A stretch of 64,000 nt of DNA from CAZIVP01 sp964542915 (GTDB taxonomy: Bacteria > Calditrichota > Calditrichia > Calditrichales > Calditrichaceae): NCBI GenBank assembly GCA_964542915.1, contig CAZIVP010000010.1, positions 62,001 through 126,000 of the forward strand, written 5' to 3'. The notes beneath the pieces were generated by a model. It worked only from the letters and a program-made list of their open reading frames with translations, was not told where the DNA came from and ran no database searches. The position numbers and the translations under genes are program-made. Below are positions 24,377 to 34,346 of the stretch, piece by piece (the stretch's first letter is position 1; each line of letters opens with the position of its first letter).

Positions 24377-26803
24377 ATGTCCCGGTTGATAAAATGGATA
24401 TTACTACTGGCAATGGCAACCGTAAGCCTTTTTGCACAGGGCGTAAAAAGGCCGGGCGGCGGCGCGATTACGGGTAAAATCTATGATTCAGAAACCGGCA
24501 GAGCCATCGAATACGCCAATATTGTACTTATCAATTCGGCGGACAGCAGTCAGGTTACCGGTACGATCAGCGATAAAACAGGCGCTTTTACTCTAAAAAA
24601 TATACCACCTGGTAGATACGCCATTGAGGTTTATTTTTTAGGCTATGAAACCAAAACATTTAAATCGATTCACATTACCCGGGCGAATCCGAGGGTTGAG
24701 CTTGGTCGCGTCGTGCTTGAGCCTAAAGTTCTAACCGCAGAAACGGTCGAGGTGGAAGGCGAGCGGGCGGCTATTTCCTATCAGATCGATAAAAAAGTAA
24801 TTGATGTGGACCAGCAACTGACGGCAACTTCCGGCACGGCAGTGGATGTATTGGAAAATGTACCCTCGGTGACGGTTGATATCGAAGGTAATGTCAGCAT
24901 GCGTGGCAGCAGTAATTTCCGTGTTTTGATCGACGGGCGGCCAACCGTGATGGAAGCGAGTGAAGCTCTGAAGCAAATTGCAGCCAATAATATTAAGACC
25001 ATCGAAATCATCACCAACCCTTCCGCTAAATACGACCCCGAAGGCGCTGCCGGTATCATCAATATTATTTTGAAAAAAGCGCGACAACCCGGACACAGCG
25101 GTATGGCCAATGTCAGCGCCGGTATAAACGACAAATACGGGGGAGAGGCGATCCTCGAAATCAAAGAACCAAAGTATAATACGACTTTCAGCGTTGATTA
25201 TGACAACCGCACGTACACCGGCGACGACCTGGAACGGCGGTGGACAGAGAACGATGGAATCACATCATATATTAATTCCGACGGAACTTCTTCACGAGAG
25301 CGCCATCGATATGGTTTGCGCGGTTCCTTTGAATACGACCTGACCGATTCCGATATCCTCGGTTTGAACGGACGCTATGGGAATTACAGCTCGCTTCGTG
25401 ATGCACGTGATCGTTTTGACCAATGGACGGAAACGGACAATGATCACACTATTTACTCCAGTGTAACCGATCGGGAGAGAGAGGGCGCGTATTACGCGTT
25501 GAGCGCTTCGTACCAACATAAATTTGAAAACGAGGGACATGAACTCACGGCTGATGCCCATTATCACTATCACGACGGAGACGAAGAAACAGTCAATGAA
25601 CTGCGACCCGAAAAGAGCGAGTCGATTATCAATGGTCAAAAAACCATCGAATACGGACCCGGCAGAGGCTTACGCATTAAGAGCGATTATGTCTACCCCA
25701 TCGCAGAACATACCAAATTCGAAGCCGGGCTTAATGGCGATCTGGACCGCTCTGAAGAAGGCAGCGGTCTCTATGAATATTCTACGGAAGAAGAACGTTA
25801 TGTATGGCAACGGCAGTTTGCATATCTGACGGACTACCGGCGGGATATTTATGCCGCCTATACGATGTATTCCAGCGAGTGGAACAATTTTGGCTATCAA
25901 TTGGGACTCCGCGGCGAATACACGGGTCGTGCCATCGAATTGTCTTCGGACGGCAGACGCTTTACCATCGACCGGTGGGATTATTTCCCGACTTTGCATA
26001 CATCCTATCAGTTTTCCAAAGGTCAGCAAATGATGCTCAGCTATACCCGGCGTATCGATCGTCCCCGCGGCTGGCATCTGGAACCGTTCCAAACCTGGAT
26101 GGATGCTTACAACGTGCGCCAGGGTAATCCCGATTTGAAACCGGAATACATCGATTCTTATGAACTTGGCTTCCAGACGCACTTTTCCCGGAACTTGTTT
26201 TCCATCGAAGCCTACTACCGTGTAAATCAGAACAAAATCGAACGGGTGCGTTCGGTGTATGAACCCAATGTTACGCTCCATACCCTTGAAAATATCGGAC
26301 GGGATTTTTCGTTTGGGAGCGAAATGCAGTTGAATATGAGCCTCATGGGGATGTGGGATTTGAACCTGATGTCCAATCTGTATCACTACCGTGTGGAAGG
26401 ATCGCTGAACGAACGGTCGTTTGCCAGGGAGAGTTTTAACTGGGGGGCGCGCGTTAATAACAATTTTAAGTTCGGCGATGTTGTCAAACTACAGTTGGAC
26501 GGCAACTATCGCAGTCCGACCGTCTCTTCGCAGGGCCGCCGTGAGGGATTCCTTTATATCAGCGCCGCCATGCGATATGAACTGATTAAAAACCAGTTAT
26601 CGGCAATTTTACAGGTGCGAGATGTATTCGGCACCGCCCGGTATGAATACACGTCCGAAGGACCCGACTTTTACAGTTATAACAAGTATGACCGCGAATC
26701 GCCTATCGTTATGTTGAACCTGCGTTTCAATTTTAACAATTATAAACCTGAACGCCGCCGCGAAAACGGTGATGCGGGTGGCATGAGGGAAGATGATTTC
26801 TAA
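24377..26803 (+). CDS. TonB-dependent receptor / outer-membrane beta-barrel family protein
   Basis: An 808-residue outer-membrane protein with a signal peptide (1-20), carboxypeptidase-regulatory-like domain (about 30-110; GGGAITGKIYDSETGRAIEYANI through FLGYETKTF), plug (about 140-235; AVDVLENVPSVTVDIEGNVSMRGS, IEIITNPSAKYDPEGAAGIINIILKK) and a large C-terminal barrel ending in charged residues. This is the subfamily with an outer-membrane beta-barrel-3 domain. A GACGAGG site precedes the ATG. It is 226 bp downstream of the membrane protein; an inverted repeat TTGGTTT/AAACCAA lies just before it. Ligand unknown. Confidence 0.9.
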   Translation: MSRLIKWILLLAMATVSLFAQGVKRPGGGAITGKIYDSETGRAIEYANIVLINSADSSQVTGTISDKTGAFTLKNIPPGRYAIEVYFLGYETKTFKSIHITRANPRVELGRVVLEPKVLTAETVEVEGERAAISYQIDKKVIDVDQQLTATSGTAVDVLENVPSVTVDIEGNVSMRGSSNFRVLIDGRPTVMEASEALKQIAANNIKTIEIITNPSAKYDPEGAAGIINIILKKARQPGHSGMANVSAGINDKYGGEAILEIKEPKYNTTFSVDYDNRTYTGDDLERRWTENDGITSYINSDGTSSRERHRYGLRGSFEYDLTDSDILGLNGRYGNYSSLRDARDRFDQWTETDNDHTIYSSVTDREREGAYYALSASYQHKFENEGHELTADAHYHYHDGDEETVNELRPEKSESIINGQKTIEYGPGRGLRIKSDYVYPIAEHTKFEAGLNGDLDRSEEGSGLYEYSTEEERYVWQRQFAYLTDYRRDIYAAYTMYSSEWNNFGYQLGLRGEYTGRAIELSSDGRRFTIDRWDYFPTLHTSYQFSKGQQMMLSYTRRIDRPRGWHLEPFQTWMDAYNVRQGNPDLKPEYIDSYELGFQTHFSRNLFSIEAYYRVNQNKIERVRSVYEPNVTLHTLENIGRDFSFGSEMQLNMSLMGMWDLNLMSNLYHYRVEGSLNERSFARESFNWGARVNNNFKFGDVVKLQLDGNYRSPTVSSQGRREGFLYISAAMRYELIKNQLSAILQVRDVFGTARYEYTSEGPDFYSYNKYDRESPIVMLNLRFNFNNYKPERRRENGDAGGMREDDF

Positions 26804-27039
26804 AACAGATTTGTTCCACCGGAAGCTATTTGCGTCCATCTGCAGAAGCTGGCACGCGCCCCGGTATTCTCATATCGTGTAAAGCTTGGATATTACCTAC
26901 CGTGCTTATCGAAGTATTATTATTAAGAGATGCCAGCGAATTGCCCTTCCCGCGTATTTTTTATGTCTGTTGCTAACCCTGTTGCAACTGATTATTTTGA
27001 ATTATAAAGCGTTTAACAAATGCCGCAAAGGAGTTTATC

Positions 27040-27501
27040 ATGGCGATTTATTTGGTTCAGCACGGCAAAAGTCATCCGAAAGATGTTGATCCCGAGCGTA
27101 AGCTTAACGAGGAAGGCAAAGCCGAGGTCCGGCGTATAGCCGATGTCGCCGGGAAATATGGTATTCATGTTCGTGGCATTAAGCACAGTGGTAAAACAAG
27201 ATCGCAGGAAACCGCAGAGATTTTTGGCGAAGCATTAAATCCCGAAAGCGGCATAGAAGCGATCGACGGCTTGGGCGCCAAAGACGATGTAACACATTTT
27301 GCCAAATTCTTATCCGCATATGATAAAAACATGTATGTAGGCCACCTGCCCTTTATGGAAAAACTTACCGCATTTTTGGTTAGTGGCGACAGCGATCGGT
27401 TGGTAGTCAAATTTCAAAACGGCGGCATTGTCTGTTTAGACCGGGCGGATAGCAGTAATCAATGGTACATCAAGTGGACTTTGATGCCGCATATTGATTG
27501 A
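27040..27501 (+). CDS. sixA: SixA-like phosphohistidine phosphatase
   Basis: A 153-residue histidine-phosphatase-superfamily protein. The catalytic motif is VQHGK (H8), with Gln in place of the usual Arg of RHG, a variant often seen in SixA-like proteins. R54 in KTRSQETA and H102 in VGHLPFM complete the site. SixA removes phosphate from His of phosphotransfer proteins. A strong AAAGGAG site precedes the ATG. The alpha/beta hydrolase follows 25 bp later. The actual substrate is not known. Confidence 0.82.
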   Translation: MAIYLVQHGKSHPKDVDPERKLNEEGKAEVRRIADVAGKYGIHVRGIKHSGKTRSQETAEIFGEALNPESGIEAIDGLGAKDDVTHFAKFLSAYDKNMYVGHLPFMEKLTAFLVSGDSDRLVVKFQNGGIVCLDRADSSNQWYIKWTLMPHID

Positions 27502-27526
27502 TGGTTGGACGGTTTGCTGTTTAATC

Positions 27527-28657
27527 ATGCATCGTAAAAATCGCTTTCAACGAGTCATAAAACACCTCGTCCTCGCTTTATTCATTGTTTTTCTCATATT
27601 AACGGTCGGATTATACCTCACGCATCGCTATCTTATACATGAAGTAGAAGAGAAGGCAGGGATTACTTTGCCCGGCGGCATCGATTCCCTGTGGATGATC
27701 GAATTAAACGGGTTAGAGCAGTGGATGCTCGTACGCGGCAGGGATCGGGCAAATCCCGTTTTATTGTATCTTCACGGCGGCCCGGGAGCGCCGTTATTTT
27801 GTAATGCCCGCGACATTGGATACGCAACGAACCTGGAACGGGCCTTTACCATGGTTTACTGGGAACAAAGGGGAACCGGGAAATCCTTTAGCCTGAATAT
27901 TTCCGAATCGTCGATGACTATCGAACAGTTATTAGCGGACACACATGACTTAACTTTGTACCTGACTGAACATTTTAAAGTGGATAAGATATTTCTGGCG
28001 GGCAAATCGTTCGGTAGCCTGATCGGTATGTTAACCGTAAACCGATTCCCGGAATTTTATCACGCCTATGTGGGCATCGGTCAGATCGTCTCTCCTCTGA
28101 AAAATGACAGTATTGCGTATGAATACACCCTCGATCTTGCTAAAAGGTTTGGTAATCAACAAGCATTAGCTGCATTGTCTGAAGTCGGATACCCGCCGTA
28201 TTCATTTGAGGAAGCGCTTATCCAGAGCAAATGGTTAACCCGATTTGATCGTCGTTTATTGTCTGAAAAATTCGGAAAAGAGCGGCCGAATTATTATTAC
28301 CAATTGTTGGCGACGCCGGAATATTCGTTGAAAGACATCATTGCAATGGGGCTGGATCCCTACTTCTCGATGCGCTGTCTGTGGGATGATACGATATATC
28401 AGATCAATCTTTTCGATGCAATCACTACGATTGACATCCCGCTGTTTTTTATAGCAGGGCGATACGATTATTTTTCATCGGGTCGTTTGGCCGAGCAGTT
28501 CTATCAGCACTTAAAGGCGCCGCGGGGCAAATCATTTTTCTGGTTTGAACGTTCGGGACACGATCCGGAAATCGATGAACCGCAAAAATTTGGTCGTGTC
28601 CTTTCTAACAGGGTAAAACAAGTAATCCGCCGGGAGCGTGTGCAAGGCATCCCTTAA
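27527..28657 (+). CDS. Membrane-anchored alpha/beta hydrolase, proline iminopeptidase-like
   Basis: A 376-residue alpha/beta hydrolase with one N-terminal membrane helix (about 12-33). The oxyanion motif HGGPG is at 83-87, YWEQRGTGKS at 111-120 and the nucleophile in GKSFGS (S161). The acid is likely in AGRYDYFS and the His in RSGHDPEIDEP. HGGPG plus WEQRGTGKS is the pattern of S33 aminopeptidases. The ATG at 27527 is preferred to a TTG at 27494 that overlaps the SixA gene. Substrate unknown. Confidence 0.82.
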   Translation: MHRKNRFQRVIKHLVLALFIVFLILTVGLYLTHRYLIHEVEEKAGITLPGGIDSLWMIELNGLEQWMLVRGRDRANPVLLYLHGGPGAPLFCNARDIGYATNLERAFTMVYWEQRGTGKSFSLNISESSMTIEQLLADTHDLTLYLTEHFKVDKIFLAGKSFGSLIGMLTVNRFPEFYHAYVGIGQIVSPLKNDSIAYEYTLDLAKRFGNQQALAALSEVGYPPYSFEEALIQSKWLTRFDRRLLSEKFGKERPNYYYQLLATPEYSLKDIIAMGLDPYFSMRCLWDDTIYQINLFDAITTIDIPLFFIAGRYDYFSSGRLAEQFYQHLKAPRGKSFFWFERSGHDPEIDEPQKFGRVLSNRVKQVIRRERVQGIP

Positions 28658-28748
28658 GCTGGAATATTTATTTGTAGCGATTAGTTGCTCAACTCTATTA
28701 ATGAATAACTGATTTCCGGGCTTCATTCTAAAAAAGATTACACTCATT

Positions 28749-29966
28749 ATGGAAATGAAACGAGGGACTAAACCGCTCTTACTGTTCAGCAGCAGCCTTA
28801 CCGTTGTGGCGGGCGCCGTCATTGCGCCCGTGCTGCCGCAAATGCATCAGGCGTTCATAAATGAGCCGCATTCGGCATTACTGACGCGGCTCACGTTGAC
28901 GTTACCGGCGTTGTTCATAGCGATCGGTGCACCATTTGCAGGCGTATTAATCGATCGTTTTGGCCGTAAACCGATTCTACTGCAGGCCATGGCTTTGTAT
29001 GCCGTATCCGGTATATCGGGTTATGTTCTGCCGGATTTAACGACGATTCTCGTGGGGCGTGCATTGTTGGGGCTTGCGGTGAGCGCCATTATGACTGCAT
29101 CGACGGCGTTAATCGCCGACTACTTCAACGACGCCGACCGCCAGCGCCTGATCGGACTGCAGGCTTCGTTTATGGCACTCGGCGGCATTGTTTTCATAAC
29201 GCTGAGCGGCGTGTTGGCGGATATCCACTGGCGCTTTTCGTTTTTACTTTACGGCATCGCGTTGCTGTTCATTTGGCCGCTCTTTCGCGTTATCGTTAAC
29301 CGGACTGCGGCCGCTGCTTCGCACACCGAATCCCCCGAAAGCGCCGGTCGGCTGCCCCGTATGAAAATTTTTATGATTTACGGATTTATTTTCATTGCCA
29401 TGATCGTATTCTATATCATACCGGTGCAATTGCCTTTCTATCTGATCGATTTAGCCGACGCTTCCAATGCCCGGGTCGGTATTGCCATAGCCGTATTTTT
29501 CATGGCCGGAGCGCTGGTTTCCTACAACTATAGGCGCATCATCGATCGTCTCACCTTTGCTCGCATTTACTGGCTGGCTCTGTTTCTTTTAGCGTTTGGA
29601 TTTACGGTAATCGGTCTGGCCGTTTCGTATGTAATGGCTCTGGTCGGCCTTATGATTGCCGGTCTCGGTATGGGCGCGATCATCCCCAATACCAATCTCT
29701 GGTTAATCACCCTCGCGCCGGTAGCCCTGCGCGGACGAGTGCTTGGCGGCCTTACCACCGCACTTTTTTTGGGCCAGTTTGTATCCCCGATTGTAACCAA
29801 ACCCTTTATTCATCATCAGAGATACGGTCCGTTATTTTTGTGGGCAGCGGCGTTCATCTCGGTCTTAATTCTAATGATGACGGCCGGTCTGTACCGTATA
29901 AATCTTAAAAACAACGTAAAACGGCTGGCAAACATGATCCCGTTTAAATGGGCCCACTTTTCCTGA
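28749..29966 (+). CDS. Major facilitator superfamily transporter
   Basis: A 405-residue transporter with about twelve hydrophobic segments. The signature between helices 2 and 3 is GVLIDRFGRKPIL, and TASTALIADYFNDADRQRLIG follows. It resembles drug-proton antiporters of the 12-helix type. It overlaps the region of an in-frame extension of the following adaptor gene, but with that gene starting at 30017 the gap is 50 bp. Being next to an RND efflux set, export of small molecules is likely; the substrate is not readable. Confidence 0.85.
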   Translation: MEMKRGTKPLLLFSSSLTVVAGAVIAPVLPQMHQAFINEPHSALLTRLTLTLPALFIAIGAPFAGVLIDRFGRKPILLQAMALYAVSGISGYVLPDLTTILVGRALLGLAVSAIMTASTALIADYFNDADRQRLIGLQASFMALGGIVFITLSGVLADIHWRFSFLLYGIALLFIWPLFRVIVNRTAAAASHTESPESAGRLPRMKIFMIYGFIFIAMIVFYIIPVQLPFYLIDLADASNARVGIAIAVFFMAGALVSYNYRRIIDRLTFARIYWLALFLLAFGFTVIGLAVSYVMALVGLMIAGLGMGAIIPNTNLWLITLAPVALRGRVLGGLTTALFLGQFVSPIVTKPFIHHQRYGPLFLWAAAFISVLILMMTAGLYRINLKNNVKRLANMIPFKWAHFS

Positions 29967-30016
29967 GCATAATTAAGCGACTTCGGATTCATTTTAACAA
30001 TAAACAGAGGATTTCA

Positions 30017-31171
30017 ATGAAGCGTAAAACCATATTAAGTATTTTGATAGCGGTGTTCATCGTGATAATCGGATTTGGCGTGATGCGGCTGTTGCTCAGT
30101 TTCGGGGAAGTATCGATGGAACGTACACCGCAAGGCGTGCTCCGAACGGTAAAGGCAAAGGTTGTAAGGCCGCGAGATATCCCGACGACCATATACACCC
30201 ACGGACGATTGCGTTCACGGCAACCGGTCGTTTTAACCAGCGAAGTGACGGGAAAATTGGAAGAGGGGCGTGTCCCCTTTCTGCCCGGCCAAACGTTTAG
30301 AAAAGGCGAATTGCTTTTCAAGATTGACGACCGTCAGATCGTGCTGGATATCAACAGCGCCAAAAGTGATTTTCTCAACGCCCTTGCTTCGGTTCTGCCC
30401 GAAATTAAGATTGATTTCCCGGAAGAGTACGAGAAATACCAGGATTATTTTAACAACTGTACGTTCGACTGTCCGCTGGAATCATTCCCCGAAACGAACA
30501 ATGCCCGGGTAAAATTATTTCTTTCACGCTTCAATGTGTACAAGCTTTATTACACGGTACGCAATCTGGAGATACTGAGGCAAAAACACTTTTTTTACGC
30601 GCCCTTCGATGGCGCCATTACCCAGACGGAAATTCGTGTGGGTTCGAATGCCCGCGCCGGCGCCCGTCTTGGGGAAATCATCAACCTTGAACAAATGGAA
30701 GTGCAGGCGCCCGTTCAGGTGCGTGATATCAACTGGATCGATCGCAACCAACCGGTTCGGTTAATGTCACAGGAATTATCGAAACGTTTTCAGGGAACCA
30801 TCCGACGCATGGGCAGCAACATTGACCAACAAACCCAAACCATTTCCGTTTTTATTTCGGTTGATAATATCGGTAAAAGCAGTCTCTACGACGGCATTTT
30901 TCTGGACGCAGAGGTGGCGGGGCGCACCGTACCATCCGCGGTTGTGATCCCTCAGAGCGCTGTTTACCAGGATAGCTATGTGTATGTGATTAAAAACGGG
31001 AAGCTGGAGCAACGCAACGTTCAAGTGGCGCACAAAGAGCGCCAATCGGTCATCATCAATCAGGGACTGGCGGAGAATGATACGGTGGCGGTGGAAGTCC
31101 TCAACGGGATTGCAGGCGGCATGAAGGCGCGTCCGCGTCTGATCGGCGATGAGGGAGAAGCCGCCTTATGA
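30017..31171 (+). CDS. RND efflux periplasmic adaptor (membrane fusion protein)
   Basis: A 384-residue HlyD/AcrA-type adaptor with an N-terminal anchor (about 5-24), a lipoyl-like half (QPVVLTSEVTGKLEEG, PGQTFRKGELLFKID), a short hairpin and the second half YAPFDGAITQTEIRVGSNARAGARLGEI, then a beta-barrel and a membrane-proximal domain. The ATG at 30017 follows AGAGGA; an ATG at 29948 in frame lies in the MFS gene and is not used. Its stop overlaps the RND pump start by 4 bp, indicating coupling. Confidence 0.9.
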   Translation: MKRKTILSILIAVFIVIIGFGVMRLLLSFGEVSMERTPQGVLRTVKAKVVRPRDIPTTIYTHGRLRSRQPVVLTSEVTGKLEEGRVPFLPGQTFRKGELLFKIDDRQIVLDINSAKSDFLNALASVLPEIKIDFPEEYEKYQDYFNNCTFDCPLESFPETNNARVKLFLSRFNVYKLYYTVRNLEILRQKHFFYAPFDGAITQTEIRVGSNARAGARLGEIINLEQMEVQAPVQVRDINWIDRNQPVRLMSQELSKRFQGTIRRMGSNIDQQTQTISVFISVDNIGKSSLYDGIFLDAEVAGRTVPSAVVIPQSAVYQDSYVYVIKNGKLEQRNVQVAHKERQSVIINQGLAENDTVAVEVLNGIAGGMKARPRLIGDEGEAAL

Positions 31172-34100
31172 GAGATGTGATAACCTTTTTCGTCAAATAC
31201 AAAGTATGGACCAATGTGCTGCTCTTCAGCATATTCGGATTCGGTCTGATTGCGTTGCTGCAAATGCGCTATTCCTTTTTTCCCGAAATAAGACCCGATC
31301 GGCTTACCATTCAGGTGGTATATCCGGGCGCCTCGCCCGAAGAAGTGGAAGAAGGCGTCGTTCTTAAAATCGAAGAGAACATCGACGGAATCGAAAATAT
31401 CGAGCGCATCACATCGGTCTCCAGGGAAAACATCGGCACGGTCAACGTGGAGATAACGAAAGGCGGCGATCTGGATAAGGTTTTAACCGATGTGAAGAAC
31501 GCCGTGGACCGGATCAATGCCTTTCCGCAGGGTATCGAGAAACCGGTTATTTTCGAGCAGGAATTTCGCTCCCGTGCTCTCTCTGTGGTGTTGTACGGAA
31601 GCCCCGATTTATACAATCTCAAATATATCGCCGAACGTCTCCGCGATGAACTGCTCAACACCGAAGCCATATCGCAGGTCAATATCGACGGTCTGCCGAA
31701 CCTGGAATTTTCGATCGAGGTTTCGGAGGCTGACCTGAGGCGATATAATTTAACCTTTGATGAAATAGCGTCCGCCGTTGCCGCTGCTAATATCAATATT
31801 TCCGGCGGTAAATTTGAAGCCCCGGGAGAGGAAATATTGATACGCGCTTACGGGCGCGATTACCAGGCCAAAGAACTGGGCAATATAGCGGTGCGCGGTG
31901 CGTCGGACGGCGATCTTCTGTATTTAAAAGATGTGGCACAAATCCGAGAACAATGGGAAGATGTTCCGGATAAGACCTATTACAACAACCGGCCGGCCGT
32001 GGTGCTGAATATCGACAAAACCAAACAGGAAGACATCCTTAAGGCGGCCGAAACGGCCTATCAACTGGTGGAGCGGTTCAATTCGGAAAATGAAGCGGTG
32101 ACAGCAGAGATACTGGATGACCGGACCGTTCCTTTACAACAGCGCCTGCAACTCTTAATGAAAAACGGATTGCTGGGACTCATGCTGGTTATTCTGACGC
32201 TCGGATTCTTTTTAAATCTGCATCTCTCGTACTGGGTTAGTATCGGAATTCCTTTTAGTTTTACCGGCATGTTCATCATTGCCAACATGGCGGGTATCAC
32301 CATAAACGTCATTTCACTGTTCGGTATGATTATTGTAGTCGGGATTCTGGTGGACGACGCCATTGTGGTGGCTGAAAATATATATGCCCACTACGAGAGC
32401 GGTAAGACGGCCTTTCGTTCGGCGGTGGACGGCGCAAAAGAGATGACCGCTCCGGTTTTTACTTCCGTTTTAACAACCATCATTGCATTTTCGCCGTTCT
32501 TTTTTCTGGACGGCACGTTTGGAAAGTTTATCTGGCACATGGCGCTGGTGGTCATTGCTGCACTGGCCTTTTCGCTGGTGGAAGCGTTTTTGATATTGCC
32601 CGCCCATCTGGCGCATTCACGGGGGCTTCATCCCCATCAGGAAGATTCGCCTCTCCGCAAACGGATTGAAGGCTTTATTCACTTTTTAACCCATCGCATG
32701 TACGGGCCGTCCCTTAAAATGGCGTTACGTCATAAATGGATTACGATCGTGCTGCCTGTGTTCTTTTTCCTCTTCACGATCGGTTTGATCGGCGGCGGAT
32801 TTATCGGCGTTACCTTTTTCCCGTTTATCGACGGGGATACGTTACCCGTCAACGTTTCGATGGTAACCGGCCGGCAGGAGGCCGATACCGACTCCCTGTT
32901 GCGGAGTATTGAACGGGCGGCCTGGCGGGTGAACGGTCAAATTAAAAAAGAGCGCGAAGATAATAGGGATGTGATTACAGGTATTCAGCGCGATATCGGC
33001 CGTAACGATTTCGGAGAAACGGGCAGCCATACGGGCAAGGTAACGCTGCAGTTACTGGACGCCGAACACAGGCAAATGGACAGTTATGTGATTGCCAACC
33101 GCTTGCGGAAGGAAGTCGGCCTCCTGCCAATGGTGCAGAATATTACATTTGGCCGGGTGGGCTTCTTCGGCAAACCGGTCTCCATCAGTTTACTGGGTTA
33201 CGATTTAGAGCGCCTGAATCGTGCACGGGGTGTGCTCGTCGATAGCCTGGAACGGTTTAGCACGCTCAAAGATGTCACCGAATCGAACCAGGAAGGCCGT
33301 CGCGAAATCAACATTCGGCTTAAACCCCAGGCGTACGCCATGGGACTCACCTTACGTGATGTTGCCGGTCAGGTACGATCCGGTTTTTTTGGCAGGGAAG
33401 TGCAACGCATCCAGCGCGGAAGGGACGAAATTAAAGTGTGGGTGCGTTACCAGCCTGAAGACCGGCGCTCATTACAGCAACTGGAGCAGATGCGAATCCG
33501 CACCAGGGACGGCCGGGCCTTTCCGTTTAGTGAACTGGCTGTGTACGATATTGAACGCGGTTTCACCGCGATTAATCATTTGAATCGCTTTCGAGAGATA
33601 AAAGTTGAGGCGAACCTGGCCGATGTCAATTACGATTTGCCTCCCATCCTGAACAAGATCCGAAACGAGGTTATACCCGATGTGAAAAAAGCGGCGCCGG
33701 GCATCCAGGTTTCATTCGAAGGTCAGTCGCGGGACCAGGAGAAATTTCAGCGCTCTTTACGAAGCGCTTTTTCCATCGCGCTGCTATTGATGCTGATTTT
33801 CGTCATTCTCGTTTTCAGATCGTATATACAGGCAGGAATTATATTTTCGCTGATCCCCATCGGCATACTCGGTGCGGTATGGGGACACGGTATTCAGGGC
33901 ATACGTCTGAATACCCTCTCCATTTACGGCATTATAGCATTGTCCGGTATTATCATTAACGACAGCATCGTATTTGTGGATACCATCAACCGCAATTTAC
34001 GAAAAGGGCAACGTGTGTTCGACGCTGTTTACAATGCCGGTATTGCACGTTTGCGTCCTATTCTTCTGACGACGCTTACCACCTCGCTGGGTCTCGGTCC

Positions 34101-34335
34101 GATTATTTTGGAAACGAGCCGGCAGGCTCAATTTTTGGTGCCGATGGCGGTTTCCGTCGCCTACGGTATGTTATTCGGCACTTTTATTTTATTGATTATA
34201 TTACCGGCGCTCTATCTGGCGGTAAACCGCCTGCGGGTAGGTGTATCGTATTTGATCAGAGGGCGCAGGCCGGAATATGAGGCGGTTGAGCCTGCGGTGC
34301 GCGAGATTAACGATATAAAATTACTTCAACAGTAA
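31168..34335 (+). CDS. RND efflux pump, inner-membrane permease
   Basis: A 1055-residue AcrB-like pump. Helix 4 carries the proton-relay pair in VGILVDDAIVVAEN. In helix 10 the segment reads SGIIINDSIVFVD, with Asn where AcrB has Lys940, as in some RND subfamilies common in Bacteroidota. Two large periplasmic loops follow TM1 and TM7. It forms a tripartite system with the adaptor (4-bp overlap) and the TolC-like protein (11 bp downstream). Substrate unknown; drugs, lipids or pigments are all possible. Confidence 0.92.
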   Translation: MRDVITFFVKYKVWTNVLLFSIFGFGLIALLQMRYSFFPEIRPDRLTIQVVYPGASPEEVEEGVVLKIEENIDGIENIERITSVSRENIGTVNVEITKGGDLDKVLTDVKNAVDRINAFPQGIEKPVIFEQEFRSRALSVVLYGSPDLYNLKYIAERLRDELLNTEAISQVNIDGLPNLEFSIEVSEADLRRYNLTFDEIASAVAAANINISGGKFEAPGEEILIRAYGRDYQAKELGNIAVRGASDGDLLYLKDVAQIREQWEDVPDKTYYNNRPAVVLNIDKTKQEDILKAAETAYQLVERFNSENEAVTAEILDDRTVPLQQRLQLLMKNGLLGLMLVILTLGFFLNLHLSYWVSIGIPFSFTGMFIIANMAGITINVISLFGMIIVVGILVDDAIVVAENIYAHYESGKTAFRSAVDGAKEMTAPVFTSVLTTIIAFSPFFFLDGTFGKFIWHMALVVIAALAFSLVEAFLILPAHLAHSRGLHPHQEDSPLRKRIEGFIHFLTHRMYGPSLKMALRHKWITIVLPVFFFLFTIGLIGGGFIGVTFFPFIDGDTLPVNVSMVTGRQEADTDSLLRSIERAAWRVNGQIKKEREDNRDVITGIQRDIGRNDFGETGSHTGKVTLQLLDAEHRQMDSYVIANRLRKEVGLLPMVQNITFGRVGFFGKPVSISLLGYDLERLNRARGVLVDSLERFSTLKDVTESNQEGRREINIRLKPQAYAMGLTLRDVAGQVRSGFFGREVQRIQRGRDEIKVWVRYQPEDRRSLQQLEQMRIRTRDGRAFPFSELAVYDIERGFTAINHLNRFREIKVEANLADVNYDLPPILNKIRNEVIPDVKKAAPGIQVSFEGQSRDQEKFQRSLRSAFSIALLLMLIFVILVFRSYIQAGIIFSLIPIGILGAVWGHGIQGIRLNTLSIYGIIALSGIIINDSIVFVDTINRNLRKGQRVFDAVYNAGIARLRPILLTTLTTSLGLGPIILETSRQAQFLVPMAVSVAYGMLFGTFILLIILPALYLAVNRLRVGVSYLIRGRRPEYEAVEPAVREINDIKLLQQ

Positions 34336-34346
34336 CAGGATGCAAT

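Noticed and set aside
25670..26386. 238-codon open frame on the minus strand
   Set aside because: It is fully antisense to the TonB-dependent receptor, has no ribosome-binding site and no recognisable motif.
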